IMG/VR virus record: IMGVR_UViG_3300032086_002039 | Span: 1 to 35,120 of that record | Source: a virus | Strand: one strand, 5' to 3' | Length of the DNA stretch: 35,120 bases | Shown: piece by piece, positions 14,958 to 24,738 of the stretch | How the letters are laid out: each line of letters opens with the position of its first letter | How positions within the stretch are numbered: the first letter of the stretch is position 1 | Position numbers and translations under genes: made by a program | The notes under the pieces: model-generated | Databases searched by the model: none | What the model saw: only the letters and a program-made list of their open reading frames with translations | Told to the model about the DNA's origin: nothing

Positions 14958-16577
14958 TTACGATTCGTAACCTGTGATTGTTTTAGCTTCAACTTTTCCG
15001 TCTACACTTTCTAATGAATATTTAGGATTACTTATATTGCTTAATCCTTTAGACCTTGCTAATGCGTTGTGGTTTCTTCTAAGTCTTTCAACGTTGTATT
15101 CTATTATTTCTTGCTTTAGCATTTGACCAACAGTCTTATCCTCTATCTCGCCCTTCTCGTTAGTAACCTCTATCAAGTCGTCCATGTCTACTGTTCCATC
15201 GAATATAAATGTTTGTTCTGGAAAAGCCTCTAGATAATGCTCCATGAAAGTAGTACCATCTTGATTAGCATCGTCCATAGCCCAAGACATTAAGTTGCCG
15301 TAATTTATATTAGAGTCTGGACCTATAGCTGAACCTATTATAGCTTTTGTTGTTTGCTCATCGAAATCTAAACCTTCTCTAGTATTGTTTAAAGCTTCTT
15401 TTTTCCATTTTAAAAACTCTAGTTGACCTATATTATCTTGAGGATAAACATGCTCTTTAATATCATCTATAGATGCTCGTATACTTGTAGCACCAGTTTT
15501 CTCTATATTGTCGCCAAACAAAGCAGAATTATCAACTTCTATGTCAAAAACTATCTCTCCGTCTTCCAGCACTTTCACTTCAGCTGTTTTTGTCATTATA
15601 TCGTCTAACGCTGCTTTGTAGTGCAATTTAGATCCAGCAGAATAAAAAGACTTTCCTAGAGGACCACCACCTGACATTTCAACCCACTCTTTTTTGTCTG
15701 CTTGAAGATTTTTAACGTTCTTAACAAGGTTAGTCATCTTGTCGTTTACGTCTTGTATCTCTTGCTTTGGGTTAAAGTCTTCTGACTCTAGCGGCATATA
15801 CACTCTATCTTCTCTTTGAGCTAGAGCACCACTTGGTCCAGGGCCAGTATTCCAAGGCTTTGCTTGTGTGTAATTATGAGCTTTAAACAGTCTGTCTCTA
15901 GAGCTTACTGAAAAGTTAGCACACTCCATGTTGCCATTTTTAAATTGATTAAGACCTTTATTGTCTGCCTCGTTGTAAGTTTCAACTTCTCTTGAAACTC
16001 TTCTTTGTCTATTTTTAGCTTTTTCAAAAGCGTCTGCAAAAGCATTAGCATTTGAAACGCCAAAGTATGGATCTGAGTCGCTGCCTTTGATGCCTTTAGT
16101 TCTAGCTCCTTCAACTAACGTTTGGTTTGCTTGCCTCATAGGGCTTTTGTATGCAATTGGCGCTCCTTTTCTAGCGTTTTTAGCTTTTCTTCTAGCGGTA
16201 CTTCTAGACATACCATCAGCCATGTACCTGTCTATTAGATCATTGTATTCGCTTTTGGTCAAGTAGTACCCATCAGCAGACTCTTCATTTTTAACAGTTC
16301 TTCTTCCGTCGCTTATCTGCCAGCCTTTAACATCTCTGCCTTTAGTTTCTCCCCCAACACCACCAAGCGCATCAAACACAGGTTCTTCTTTGCTTTTTTT
16401 ATCGTCGTCATCACCGCTTTTCTTGCCTCTACTTTTATCAAAAGCCTTAGTAAAAGCATCTACGTTAGATACTCCAAAGTATGGGTCTGAATCAGAACCT
16501 CTCACACCTCCGGTTCTAGCTCCTTTGATTAAAGTTACATCTTGCTTTACCGCTGATTTATCTTTGTTTTTAGCCAT
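14958..16577 (-). CDS. Virion-block protein with duplicated GSDSDPYFGVSN motif, function unknown
   Basis: 539 residues. The N-terminal 200 are basic and low in hydrophobics and contain the same segment twice: residues 15-50 and 152-190, sharing GAR-T-x-G-x-x-GSDSDPYFGVSN, then an A/T-F-x-x-AF-x-K helix. Between them lies RSTARRKAKNARKGAP. The remainder is acidic and helical, with LGKSFYSAGSKLHYKAALDD at about 300-320 and a region like ALNNTREGLDFDEQTTKAII. No membrane or export signal. Its place between the 213-residue internal-type protein and the giant polyvalent protein suggests an internal or ejected virion protein. I do not recognise the family. Start ATG is 5 bases after the upstream stop. 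Confidence 0.65.
   Translation of the reverse strand: MAKNKDKSAVKQDVTLIKGARTGGVRGSDSDPYFGVSNVDAFTKAFDKSRGKKSGDDDDKKSKEEPVFDALGGVGGETKGRDVKGWQISDGRRTVKNEESADGYYLTKSEYNDLIDRYMADGMSRSTARRKAKNARKGAPIAYKSPMRQANQTLVEGARTKGIKGSDSDPYFGVSNANAFADAFEKAKNRQRRVSREVETYNEADNKGLNQFKNGNMECANFSVSSRDRLFKAHNYTQAKPWNTGPGPSGALAQREDRVYMPLESEDFNPKQEIQDVNDKMTNLVKNVKNLQADKKEWVEMSGGGPLGKSFYSAGSKLHYKAALDDIMTKTAEVKVLEDGEIVFDIEVDNSALFGDNIEKTGATSIRASIDDIKEHVYPQDNIGQLEFLKWKKEALNNTREGLDFDEQTTKAIIGSAIGPDSNINYGNLMSWAMDDANQDGTTFMEHYLEAFPEQTFIFDGTVDMDDLIEVTNEKGEIEDKTVGQMLKQEIIEYNVERLRRNHNALARSKGLSNISNPKYSLESVDGKVEAKTITGYES
16008..16124 (-). repeat. Second copy of the GSDSDPYFGVSN module
   Basis: Codes for residues 152-190 of the 539-residue protein. 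It repeats the module coded by 16428-16535 (residues 15-50): Ala-Arg-Thr, Gly, then the block GSDSDPYFGVSN, a variable pair and a short amphipathic helix with an Ala-Phe pair. The block of twelve residues is identical in both copies while flanks differ, so the motif itself appears to be under selection. Confidence 0.8.
16428..16535 (-). repeat. First copy of the GSDSDPYFGVSN module
   Basis: Codes for residues 15-50 of the 539-residue protein and is followed by a charged linker with four consecutive Asp. See the second copy at 16008-16124. Confidence 0.8.
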
Positions 16578-16582
16578 GCTCT

Positions 16583-17224
16583 TTATTTTTTTGATGGTTT
16601 TCTTGCTTTACCAACGCCACCTTTGTACGTCAATCCTCCAACAAAAAACCCAGCTGTTTCGCCGATGCCTTCGTACAACATGCTTTGATTATCTTGCAAT
16701 GATTGATTTGCTTCTTGCATATTTGTTTGAGCAATACCAGTGAGCGTAGATTGCTTGTCCATTTCCATTCGCTGAGACATGTATCTACCTTGTGCTATTT
16801 GGCTTTGTCGACTTGCTTCTCCTTGAGCAGCCAACCTTTGATTTTGAGCCTCTTGAGCTCCTAGGCTAGCAGAAGATCTTCTAGCGTCTATAGATGCTTG
16901 GTTAGCTAAAGACTGAGCTAAAGATCCTATACCAGATCCTCCAGCTGATTCTCTTAAACTACCTAATATATTTGCTTGAGCCTGCTGAGCAGCGTCTCTT
17001 TGAAACTCGGCTTCTTGAGTATTTACGGTTAAGTCTTCAAATGCATTTTCTATATCAGCATAGGGGTTAGAAGTGTCTAAAGATCTAAAAGCGTCCATTT
17101 CTGCTGCTAGATCATCTTTAGCTTGCCTTTGAGCTTCTTTAACCTTCCCCATGTTAAATAAGCTAACGCCCATTTTAACTAGGCCGCCAATGAATTTAGT
17201 TGGTGCGGGTTTTTTATTTGCCAT
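16583..17224 (-). CDS. Ala/Gln-rich internal virion protein, T7 gp14-like in style
   Basis: 213 residues. Seen: a short basic start MANKKPAPTKF, a helix, NPYADIENAFEDLTVNTQEA at about 53-72, a long Ala/Gln/Ser-rich helical region (QRDAAQQAQANILGSLRESA, then GSGIGSLAQSLANQ and ASLGAQEAQNQRLAAQGEA), and a Gly-rich hydrophobic C-terminus (GETAGFFVGGLTYKGG). The FEDLTVNTQ-A-F followed by Ala/Gln-rich helices is a pattern I know from internal core proteins of marine podoviruses, comparable in size and composition to T7 gp14, which forms the ejection channel in the outer membrane. Position just after the nozzle gene and before two larger candidate internal proteins agrees with this. Assignment is by composition, pattern and place. 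Confidence 0.65.
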   Translation of the reverse strand: MANKKPAPTKFIGGLVKMGVSLFNMGKVKEAQRQAKDDLAAEMDAFRSLDTSNPYADIENAFEDLTVNTQEAEFQRDAAQQAQANILGSLRESAGGSGIGSLAQSLANQASIDARRSSASLGAQEAQNQRLAAQGEASRQSQIAQGRYMSQRMEMDKQSTLTGIAQTNMQEANQSLQDNQSMLYEGIGETAGFFVGGLTYKGGVGKARKPSKK

Positions 17225-17263
17225 AATATTATAATGTTATTTTATAATCACAGTTTTAGCAGC

Positions 17264-17641
17264 CTATTTACTGCTTATAAATGCCTCCGTGCCCAGGCTG
17301 AATAGCTCTGCCTTTTCAGGAGAATCGTTTTTTAATTTAACCTCGGCGTAATAGCCTAGTAAAGAAGAGCTGTTAGCTAGGTTGTCTTTAGTGAACATTA
17401 AGTACGAGGATGTAGTAGGCAAAGCAACTGACAAGTCGTGCTGTATAACTAACGTTGTTGTGTTTGCGTTTATATTTCTAGTTATTGTCAAAAGCTCGCC
17501 AGACTTTACCACATCGTTAGTGCTATCTACGTGAGAATGATCACCGTAAGTTGTTGTTTCTGCATAATACATAATATCTCCCACTTGTAAAGAAGTGTTT
17601 GCTATGTATGGTAATACTATTGTTAATTGTCCTAATGCCAT
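17264..17641 (-). CDS. Small beta-rich virion-block protein, function unknown
   Basis: 125 residues, rich in Thr, Ser and short hydrophobic strands (TIVLPYIANTSLQVGDIMYY, then TITRNINANTTTLVIQ), with no export signal, membrane segment or catalytic motif. The Q/V-GD-x-M-Y-Y and SYLMFTKDN pieces are suggestive of a small structural beta-sandwich. It starts 3 bases after the stop of the nozzle gene and is followed by a 39-base AT-rich gap. By position it could be a tail accessory or nozzle-tip protein. Not recognised as a named family. Confidence 0.6.
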   Translation of the reverse strand: MALGQLTIVLPYIANTSLQVGDIMYYAETTTYGDHSHVDSTNDVVKSGELLTITRNINANTTTLVIQHDLSVALPTTSSYLMFTKDNLANSSSLLGYYAEVKLKNDSPEKAELFSLGTEAFISSK

Positions 17642-17644
17642 TTT

Positions 17645-20600
17645 TTAATCTGCTTGTATTTCGTAAACTACTGTAAATGCTCCGTCAGGCTCTTGTAACT
17701 CAGGCGAAGGCACGTTCAAACCAACGTACAGTTCTCCTGTTGTTACGCCAGCTGCGCTTGATGCAGTCGGAACAAAGTAAGATGTTAAGTTTGACGTAAG
17801 TGGTCCGGATGATCCTCCTACATCAATAGACGCCGTCCCGCCGCTAATATGAAAGTTGCTAGCCGCGGTTATTGTAAATTTGTACAAAGGAAGAGTTATA
17901 CCATATTCAAACGGGGTTACAGCTGATAAAGTGCCAATAATACCAGAAGTTGATATAGTAGCGTTGTAAAACTGGAGCACGTCATCTTCTGAAGCATCAA
18001 CGTTATTTGCAAACGTAATATCTGTAGTAGAGCCTTGATCTGTTATGCTACTAGTTAATCCATAACTAACAAAGTTAGTTGCGTTTCTAACAAAGTGACC
18101 CGCAGCTCCAGCCGTTAAGCTACTTGCTATATCTTCATCAATACCTATAGTTGTGTTGCTAGATACATCAGAAGTTACAGTGCCCTGTTGATAGCTAACG
18201 TTGTCCCAAGAACCATCGAGTAAACCACCATTGTCCGAAACAGTTGTCACACTTGAAGAGTTATCGGCAACAGCTAAAGTGTGGTTTTGCCCAACATATT
18301 TATTAGTTTTAACTCTTACTCTACCTGAGAAAGTTCCAAACCCTGTAGTAGTTGGACTTGTGCCTCTACCGCTTACTAATAAATCTATATCTATTGGAAT
18401 AGATGTGCCGGTTGTTAAAGTAAAGCCGTTTAAAACTACCGTTACAGTTATAGTGTTGCCGGTGTAGCCCACGGCTAACTGTTGAGATGTGGCTGTATTC
18501 GCAAAGGTAACCGTTGAAACGTACGTAGCTCCACCAATAGTAAAGCTTACACCGTTTATGCCGTGTGTAAACGTAGTGCCGCTAGAAGCTGTACCACCTC
18601 CAGCAACAAAGTCTGACGCTTGTAAAAATACTCCCGAATCTGGCGTTATTGTTATAACATAAGATCCGCTTTGAGCTCCAGACAAGCCATCTACAATTAC
18701 GTCATCTACAGTATATGGGTTAGAAACACCACTAACATCTTCGTCTCCTAGGTCGTAGATTTTTATAGAATTACCTCCAGACAATGAGCCTGATGTTAAA
18801 TTTACTGATCCACTACCACTTATTACTCCAACGCCTTGAAAAGAAAATTCTCTAGGATCTATGTTACCGCTAGAACCTTGTTGGTAGGTGCCATCGTTTA
18901 ACAATCCTATAGCGTTTGTGTAAGTAGTTTTTTCACCTCTGATGTTGTTGTACCATCTACCTTCTTTTTCTATAAAATCACTAACGCCACCTTGTTGAAG
19001 GTCCGTGTTTATACTGTCTACGTACCAACCCGACGTGTCGTCACCGTTGACTCCTCCTGAGTAGTTATTGTAAAACTCAGCATCATAAAAAGTTATAACA
19101 GAGCCAGCTGCAATGTTTTGCGTAGCCGCGTTAGACATAGTTACTACTAAACTACCTTGGTTAGCATCGGTAGTCATGTTTTCCGTAGAAGAAACAGTAG
19201 TTCCAGCTGGAATACCAGCTACGTTTGCAGTTAGTGTCATACCCGTGGGTACGTTAAAATCTGTGTCAAAAATAAGTACGCTCGCTCCTGAGTTAGTTTG
19301 AGAGTTTAACGTTCCTGTAATGTCTTTTTTCCACCTAGACTGAGTTCCAGAGTAGTTTAGCGTTTGAAAGCTTTTTACAGAATCTGGTAAATCGTTAAAA
19401 ACAGGTGATACGCTACACTCGTAAGTAGTGCCGTAAAAAGTTCCAGCAACCTGATTTGTCGTCTCGTAGTGGTGTATGTACATCATACCATTTTTAAACG
19501 TGTAGTATTCATCGTTTAAGCTTATACCTCTCTCTGGTATAAAAGACTTAAAACTCACCCAGCCTTTGGCAGACTCATTATATGAAAGTGTTTCCACGGT
19601 TTTGCTGATTGACTGTCTGTCTAAGGTGCCAGCGCCTGTTGAGCCGTGAGTCGTTACGTTATATTCGCCTTTATTTGCGTCGTAAGATCCAGATATAGAA
19701 GAAGCTTTAGCAAACAAATCTCCAAAGTGATCCGACATACCAATTTCGCTTATTGGTGTAACACCATCTCTAGATAGTCTTATCACAGCACCTCTTTGTC
19801 GGTCAGTGAAGTAACATCTATATTCGTCCGCGGCAAATGACTCTGGATCTGTAGATATACCAAAATCACCCGAAAAAGGTATTGCTTGACCAAGAACAGC
19901 GTTTACAGAAGTTAAATTAGTGTTTCCACTAGCGTTGAACAAGGCGTCTTTATTTGCTAGTATTTTTAAAACTTTGTCTTCACAAAAAGCTAGCACATCG
20001 GTATTTCTAGAAAACAACCTTTGAATACTACCATACTCGGGATTTATGTCTTTTGTTATAGATTGTGCTTGTAAAAACTGGTTTAACTTGTTGGTAGAGC
20101 TATTAGAGTTGTATAGGCCGGAGAATATTATACCATGCTTTCTGTGGTCTTCTCTATAGTTTTCAAAGGTACTAGACGCTCTAACGCCATTGTCAATAGT
20201 TACTTCGTTAAAATCGTCTCTAATTCTATCAGATTCAACTCCATTGCTATGTGAAAATGAGTTGTACCAGTTTAAGTAAGCTTGAAAGCCGGTTTTGTTT
20301 GTTCCAAGCGGAGATTTGGCTGTATAAGGTATAATATCTATTATTTGATCATTACCACTGTTGCCGGGGTAGTTGTAAGCGTTTGGCCCCTCAAAGCTTA
20401 TTGGTAAACCTACGGCAGAGCCGTCTTGCTTTATAAACCATATTGTACCTTCATCTTCACCGTTAGCAAAGTTAACTCTAGGATTTAGAGGATCAGAAGA
20501 GTTTATAGTAATTGGTAATGTTCCAGTTTCATAATTGTATTCACCTATTGCTTTGACTCTAATAGGATGTTCATGGGCGCCAAATCTAGCAGAGCTAGCG

Positions 20601-23600
20601 TTTCTAGTTTGTATGCCGTCTGCTCCAGCTGTAAACACTTCTATAGCATCGCCAAGTTCTATTGAGTCTCCAACTGTATCACCCATTTCTATAACGTCAA
20701 GTATAGACTTTTCATCTAAATAAACAGGGTAGGCTTGAGAAGCTTCGTACCATATATTTAAACCTAAATCAGGATCTGGCTTTGTCTCAAATATAGCTGG
20801 GTTAGCACTACTATCTATTTTATCAGCACTACTAAAGTCTGAGTTTAAAGCAGCTCTTAACGTAGCATCGTTAGTAACTTTTACAAAAAACTTTCCGTCT
20901 CTATCTGCAGCTGATATAACTCCACCGTTAACATTTTGTTCAAGAGTTGGAGATGTAGAACTTTTAGCTAAAACTCTATATTCAGCGGGTCTTTCTGATC
21001 TAAGAGCTCCAGTGTATGAGTTTTGACCATGACCATTTTTTAATATCAATGTGTCGCCTTCGTTGACTTTGCTAGAGTCTGCAGAATTGAACAACAACCA
21101 AGCCTCACCGTTAGTATGGTGAACTGAAGCGTTGTACGCTTTGTATAGAGGTATGTTATAATATTCGTTTGAAGTTTCTTTTATGTAAAACTTAAACGAT
21201 CTAACCCAAGGTGGTAAATCGTTGTACATTCTTATAAAAGGCTTAACAACACTTGGAGAGTAATAGTTAGAAACAGTTTTAGATGATTTTTTACTTGTCA
21301 AAACAGGCGTTTCTCTGCCATACTCATCTCTAAACACAACCCCAACCTCATAAGTCCTGTTTGATTTTAAAGACTCTTTTAATGATATAGGGTATATCTT
21401 GTCGTAAAAATGAAATGTAGATCCATCGTCTATGTTCATAGACTGTATGTCTGCTGAGGCCACAATTGTGTCAGAGTCTGTTATGCTAGATATAGTAGTT
21501 CCAGCCGTAACAAAACTGTCAGCGTCTGCTCCAGAGATAAACATGCCTGGTTCAAGATCGTAGTTGGCACTAGTAAGGTTTAGTGTTGTCCCACTGTCGC
21601 TTGCAGATACTCCTGTATAAATATTGTATGTTGGTACATTTTCAGCTGGCCAATATTTTAGCTTAAAGTCAATGTCTATTTCTATAGGTTGACCATTACT
21701 ATTTGTTATATCGTAGTTTTGCAGGTAATTACCATACATAATTCTATTAGCAGATATACACTGACCAAGGGCTTTTCTAGGGACGTTGTCAAAAGGTCTA
21801 AGCAATTGCTCTTCTTCTACAACTGTACCGGTAAGCTCTGATGTTATTTCAAAAACTCCGACGTTATTAAATCTCTTATCATTTTCAAAAGAAGTTCCTA
21901 GGTGTATACTTTGAACTGAAGATGGGTGAAAGTTATTCGTACCATCTTCGTAAAACTCTTTTCTAGTAAACTCTTTAACTACAAAAACACTAGGTGAGTT
22001 GCTAAAGCTTTGTAAAACTTCTACACCAACAACATCTAAAGGAGTGTTAGCGGGAAGTAAGTCCATTAACTTTATTGCGGTTATTTGGTTTTCCATTGCC
22101 TTGTTATAAGCTTCAGCATCGTTTGCCACGTCTGTATTAGTAGCAAAATCGTAGTCAGCTGGTATAAACAAAGGTTTTGTAAAAGGTGAAAAAGCAGAAT
22201 ACTCCCCGTCCACGTATTTCCACCTTGTAGCAAATCTAGGGAAAGAGTTTTTATATATAGGCTTTTTGTTAGTATCGCTTGTAATACCACTACCAAGCGT
22301 AGCGCTATACGTGCTGGCTCCACTTATTGTAGTGCCTGAGTTAGGTATTGTTCCTGCAGCTAAATCAGAAGCGTCTAAATTTGTTTCAAATATACTAACT
22401 TCAAAACTAGCTACGTTGGAGGATATACCACTAAAAGATTCTACAACAACTTGACAAGCCGCGTCTGTGTTACCGCTCAAACCAACCAAAGTAACTAAAT
22501 CTCCGGGTTGGAAAAATACGTTTGTTGCGGTTGTTAGCGTACCGGTGGTAGATATTTGCATCGTAAATATATCGCCGTTGGTCAAACCAGTTAAGTTTAC
22601 ACTATTTATAGGCACAGAAGAATTATATCTACTTGTTTTAGCCGTTTCAACATGAACTGTCGGAGGTCTTAAAGGATTTTTCTTTATAACCGTTATATTC
22701 TCTTCTTCAACAATATCGCTAGGCATTATACTAGCACTAATAGTTGTAGTGGTTGGAGCTGAATAAGTACCTCCAGAGTTTGTCGCCGCGTAATCTGTTT
22801 CAGAGTTATTTAATGGTCGTAACAGTCTAGTTGTCTGAAATATTGTATGACTTGCTAAAGGAGCGGGTATGCCTTGTGGTCCATCAATATTTGACAAAGG
22901 ACTTATACCACCTTTTTTAAACCTTTCTATATTTATCTTTTTGGGCTCACTGTTATTGTCTGTCCAGAAAAGAAAACCATCCATAACATCTATTCCGTTG
23001 ACAGTGTTCTTAAAAGGCGTGTACGTAGAATCTGAACCTCCAATTGTTGTTGGTAATAACAAGCCTTCTTTAAAGTTTAAAAACCTTGGCTTTTCAAATA
23101 TCCAAACCAAAGCTGTGTTGTCAGGAGCTGGAGTGTTGTCAGCTATATATACTTCCTGGTTAACACTAACGGTTGCAGTAGCGATGTCAAGCCCAGTAAC
23201 TATAACTGGAGTGTTTATGGCGTTGCCATTACCGTCTACTAAAAAGCTTGTCCCAGCTTCGTTTTCAAGTCTAACAGTCATGCCTAGCTCTATACCAACT
23301 AAACCTTCATTAACACTTATTCCAGATACGGTTGCTGCTTGATCAAGAACTATAAGAGTTCCGGCGGACATATTAGCTGCTGCTCTCTGCACTCTGTACG
23401 CGTCAACTAAAACGGGTTGCCTAAAACCGTTTAACCCAAGGCCTCTGTCTAGCGTTTCGCATTCTATTATCGCGTCAGATCTAACACCCGTGTTAGGCCA
23501 AGTAGTTTTAAAGTCTGAAGCGTTTCTAACGAAATTGTATATTTTATCTGTAGTTGGATCTGTAGCAACACCTACTGTTTCAGCTGTGCTTGACAAGTCG

Positions 23601-23848
23601 CTATTAAGGCCGTAAACGTATCTCGATGTACCAGCGCTAATACTTCCTGTTCTATGGTAAATTTTTAAAAACCCTATCTTAGCGTCTCTATAGTTTCCCC
23701 ATAAGTTTTGAACTGTACCAACATCACTGTCGTCAGAAGTAGAAACCTGTATATTTAACGCATCTCTATATTCTCCTTGAGGTACAATTCTTTCATCAAG
23801 GTCTTTATTCATTCGACCTTTTATAAAATTACGCTTAAATTCCGGCAT
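17645..23848 (-). CDS. Giant tail nozzle/stabilisation protein with fibre-like C-terminus
   Basis: 2067 residues. The N-terminus FIKGRMNKDLDERIVPQGEY followed by RDALNIQVSTSDDSDVGTVQN is the hallmark opening of nozzle/stabilisation proteins of short-tailed phages (P22 gp10 / T7 gp12 position; also crAss-like stabilisation protein). The first ~1450 residues contain KEGLLLPTTIGG and many beta-strand segments, ending with a propeller-like part (DVLAFCEDKVLKILANKDAL, CYFTDRQRGAVIRLSRDG, EYYTFKNGMMYIHHYE). A Thr/Ser/Gly-rich beta region follows up to residue 2067, with Ig-like and fibre-like strands. Three related modules of about 60 residues occur at roughly 749-816, 1520-1590 and 1913-1964, each built as hydrophobic-G-M or similar, GTT-x-S, then a TI/VTF-x-FYD/N ending. 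At over twice the usual length it appears to be a fusion of nozzle and host-recognition parts (inference). Start is 2 bases after the ring-protein stop. Confidence 0.8.
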   Translation of the reverse strand: MPEFKRNFIKGRMNKDLDERIVPQGEYRDALNIQVSTSDDSDVGTVQNLWGNYRDAKIGFLKIYHRTGSISAGTSRYVYGLNSDLSSTAETVGVATDPTTDKIYNFVRNASDFKTTWPNTGVRSDAIIECETLDRGLGLNGFRQPVLVDAYRVQRAAANMSAGTLIVLDQAATVSGISVNEGLVGIELGMTVRLENEAGTSFLVDGNGNAINTPVIVTGLDIATATVSVNQEVYIADNTPAPDNTALVWIFEKPRFLNFKEGLLLPTTIGGSDSTYTPFKNTVNGIDVMDGFLFWTDNNSEPKKINIERFKKGGISPLSNIDGPQGIPAPLASHTIFQTTRLLRPLNNSETDYAATNSGGTYSAPTTTTISASIMPSDIVEEENITVIKKNPLRPPTVHVETAKTSRYNSSVPINSVNLTGLTNGDIFTMQISTTGTLTTATNVFFQPGDLVTLVGLSGNTDAACQVVVESFSGISSNVASFEVSIFETNLDASDLAAGTIPNSGTTISGASTYSATLGSGITSDTNKKPIYKNSFPRFATRWKYVDGEYSAFSPFTKPLFIPADYDFATNTDVANDAEAYNKAMENQITAIKLMDLLPANTPLDVVGVEVLQSFSNSPSVFVVKEFTRKEFYEDGTNNFHPSSVQSIHLGTSFENDKRFNNVGVFEITSELTGTVVEEEQLLRPFDNVPRKALGQCISANRIMYGNYLQNYDITNSNGQPIEIDIDFKLKYWPAENVPTYNIYTGVSASDSGTTLNLTSANYDLEPGMFISGADADSFVTAGTTISSITDSDTIVASADIQSMNIDDGSTFHFYDKIYPISLKESLKSNRTYEVGVVFRDEYGRETPVLTSKKSSKTVSNYYSPSVVKPFIRMYNDLPPWVRSFKFYIKETSNEYYNIPLYKAYNASVHHTNGEAWLLFNSADSSKVNEGDTLILKNGHGQNSYTGALRSERPAEYRVLAKSSTSPTLEQNVNGGVISAADRDGKFFVKVTNDATLRAALNSDFSSADKIDSSANPAIFETKPDPDLGLNIWYEASQAYPVYLDEKSILDVIEMGDTVGDSIELGDAIEVFTAGADGIQTRNASSARFGAHEHPIRVKAIGEYNYETGTLPITINSSDPLNPRVNFANGEDEGTIWFIKQDGSAVGLPISFEGPNAYNYPGNSGNDQIIDIIPYTAKSPLGTNKTGFQAYLNWYNSFSHSNGVESDRIRDDFNEVTIDNGVRASSTFENYREDHRKHGIIFSGLYNSNSSTNKLNQFLQAQSITKDINPEYGSIQRLFSRNTDVLAFCEDKVLKILANKDALFNASGNTNLTSVNAVLGQAIPFSGDFGISTDPESFAADEYRCYFTDRQRGAVIRLSRDGVTPISEIGMSDHFGDLFAKASSISGSYDANKGEYNVTTHGSTGAGTLDRQSISKTVETLSYNESAKGWVSFKSFIPERGISLNDEYYTFKNGMMYIHHYETTNQVAGTFYGTTYECSVSPVFNDLPDSVKSFQTLNYSGTQSRWKKDITGTLNSQTNSGASVLIFDTDFNVPTGMTLTANVAGIPAGTTVSSTENMTTDANQGSLVVTMSNAATQNIAAGSVITFYDAEFYNNYSGGVNGDDTSGWYVDSINTDLQQGGVSDFIEKEGRWYNNIRGEKTTYTNAIGLLNDGTYQQGSSGNIDPREFSFQGVGVISGSGSVNLTSGSLSGGNSIKIYDLGDEDVSGVSNPYTVDDVIVDGLSGAQSGSYVITITPDSGVFLQASDFVAGGGTASSGTTFTHGINGVSFTIGGATYVSTVTFANTATSQQLAVGYTGNTITVTVVLNGFTLTTGTSIPIDIDLLVSGRGTSPTTTGFGTFSGRVRVKTNKYVGQNHTLAVADNSSSVTTVSDNGGLLDGSWDNVSYQQGTVTSDVSSNTTIGIDEDIASSLTAGAAGHFVRNATNFVSYGLTSSITDQGSTTDITFANNVDASEDDVLQFYNATISTSGIIGTLSAVTPFEYGITLPLYKFTITAASNFHISGGTASIDVGGSSGPLTSNLTSYFVPTASSAAGVTTGELYVGLNVPSPELQEPDGAFTVVYEIQAD

Positions 23849-23850
23849 AC

Positions 23851-24735
23851 TTAGTGCTTAATTTGTTTTGACTTACCTCTTAATATCTGAGTGATTTCTT
23901 CTAATTTAATATTAGAAAGTCTAAGTTTAGCAACTCTTTTTGCTGCCCAAGCTTCTTTTTTAAATCTTCCAACCAAATACTCTGGTGTATTTGCTCTTGT
24001 TGCAAGTATAGCGTGAGCTATATATTTATATAACGCCTCTTCAGCAAACTTATGCACTTTCATTTCTGATGTGCTACCAAGACTATCACTTATGTATTTA
24101 AGTATCACAGTTTTACCAGACATATTAGAGCTAAAATGTATTTTACCAACATGCTCATCAATATAAAAAGATCCGTTTATTTGCGCGTACTGAGGGTCTA
24201 CACCGTAACGTTGACCAAAGTCGTCATCGTATACGTCGTCGTCGTAGTCAAAATCTTGCTGAGTTATTTCACTAGCAGCTGAGGAATTATAAGCATCCCA
24301 CGTGTCCGACTCCGTTTCATAAACTAAAGCACTTCCTCCTTCAAAATCAAAGCTACCATCAGCGTTTTGTTTTGGATTTCTAGGATTACTAGTTTTAGAA
24401 GTAGGATAAATAACGTGCTCGATACCGTTGCCGTCTGACCAAGTTAGCTTAACATAGTTAACGTAATCTTGTGGCAAAGTTATTTGTAGTGTTGCTGGGC
24501 ACTCTAACTCTATAGCTTTAACAGACTTGAACGTATCAAAGCTTAGCTCCTGCAATCCACGCATAGCGTGAAAAGACACGTCCATTCTTTTTATTTTGCT
24601 TATAATTTTATCTTCACCAACATAAGCTATTATAAATTGACTAATAATATCATCTAAAGATGTAAATTGATACCCACCAAATGATGAACCACCATAGTAA
24701 GCCGACTCTGTTGTTGTAATTGGATATTCTGCCAT
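23851..24735 (-). CDS. Short-tail ring / adaptor protein (T7 gp11-like position)
   Basis: 294 residues. Seen: an N-terminal Tyr/Gly-rich part (ESAYYGGSSFGGYQF), a helical region DDIISQFIIAYVGEDKIISK followed by IKRMDVSFHAMRGLQELSFD, a beta strand pair LQITLPQDYVNYVKLTWSDG, a variable acidic loop at about 145-180 (DYDDDVYDDDFGQRYG), and a C-terminal helical part with AEEALYKYIAHAILATRANT. The FHA-x-R-x-LQELSFDTFKS and LPQDYVNYVK pieces recur in ring or tail-tubular A-like proteins of marine podoviruses. Its neighbours are another ring-type gene upstream (3-base gap) and the nozzle gene downstream, which is the standard order. The named role is by pattern and place. Confidence 0.68.
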   Translation of the reverse strand: MAEYPITTTESAYYGGSSFGGYQFTSLDDIISQFIIAYVGEDKIISKIKRMDVSFHAMRGLQELSFDTFKSVKAIELECPATLQITLPQDYVNYVKLTWSDGNGIEHVIYPTSKTSNPRNPKQNADGSFDFEGGSALVYETESDTWDAYNSSAASEITQQDFDYDDDVYDDDFGQRYGVDPQYAQINGSFYIDEHVGKIHFSSNMSGKTVILKYISDSLGSTSEMKVHKFAEEALYKYIAHAILATRANTPEYLVGRFKKEAWAAKRVAKLRLSNIKLEEITQILRGKSKQIKH

Positions 24736-24738
24736 TTA

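Noticed and set aside
17225-17275. Small hairpin AGCAG...CTGCT after the 125-residue gene as a terminator
   Set aside because: Only five base pairs, an eight-base loop and no T-run.
22869-23342. A 157-codon plus-strand open frame inside the nozzle gene
   Set aside because: Fully antisense to a strong coding frame and without recognisable domains.
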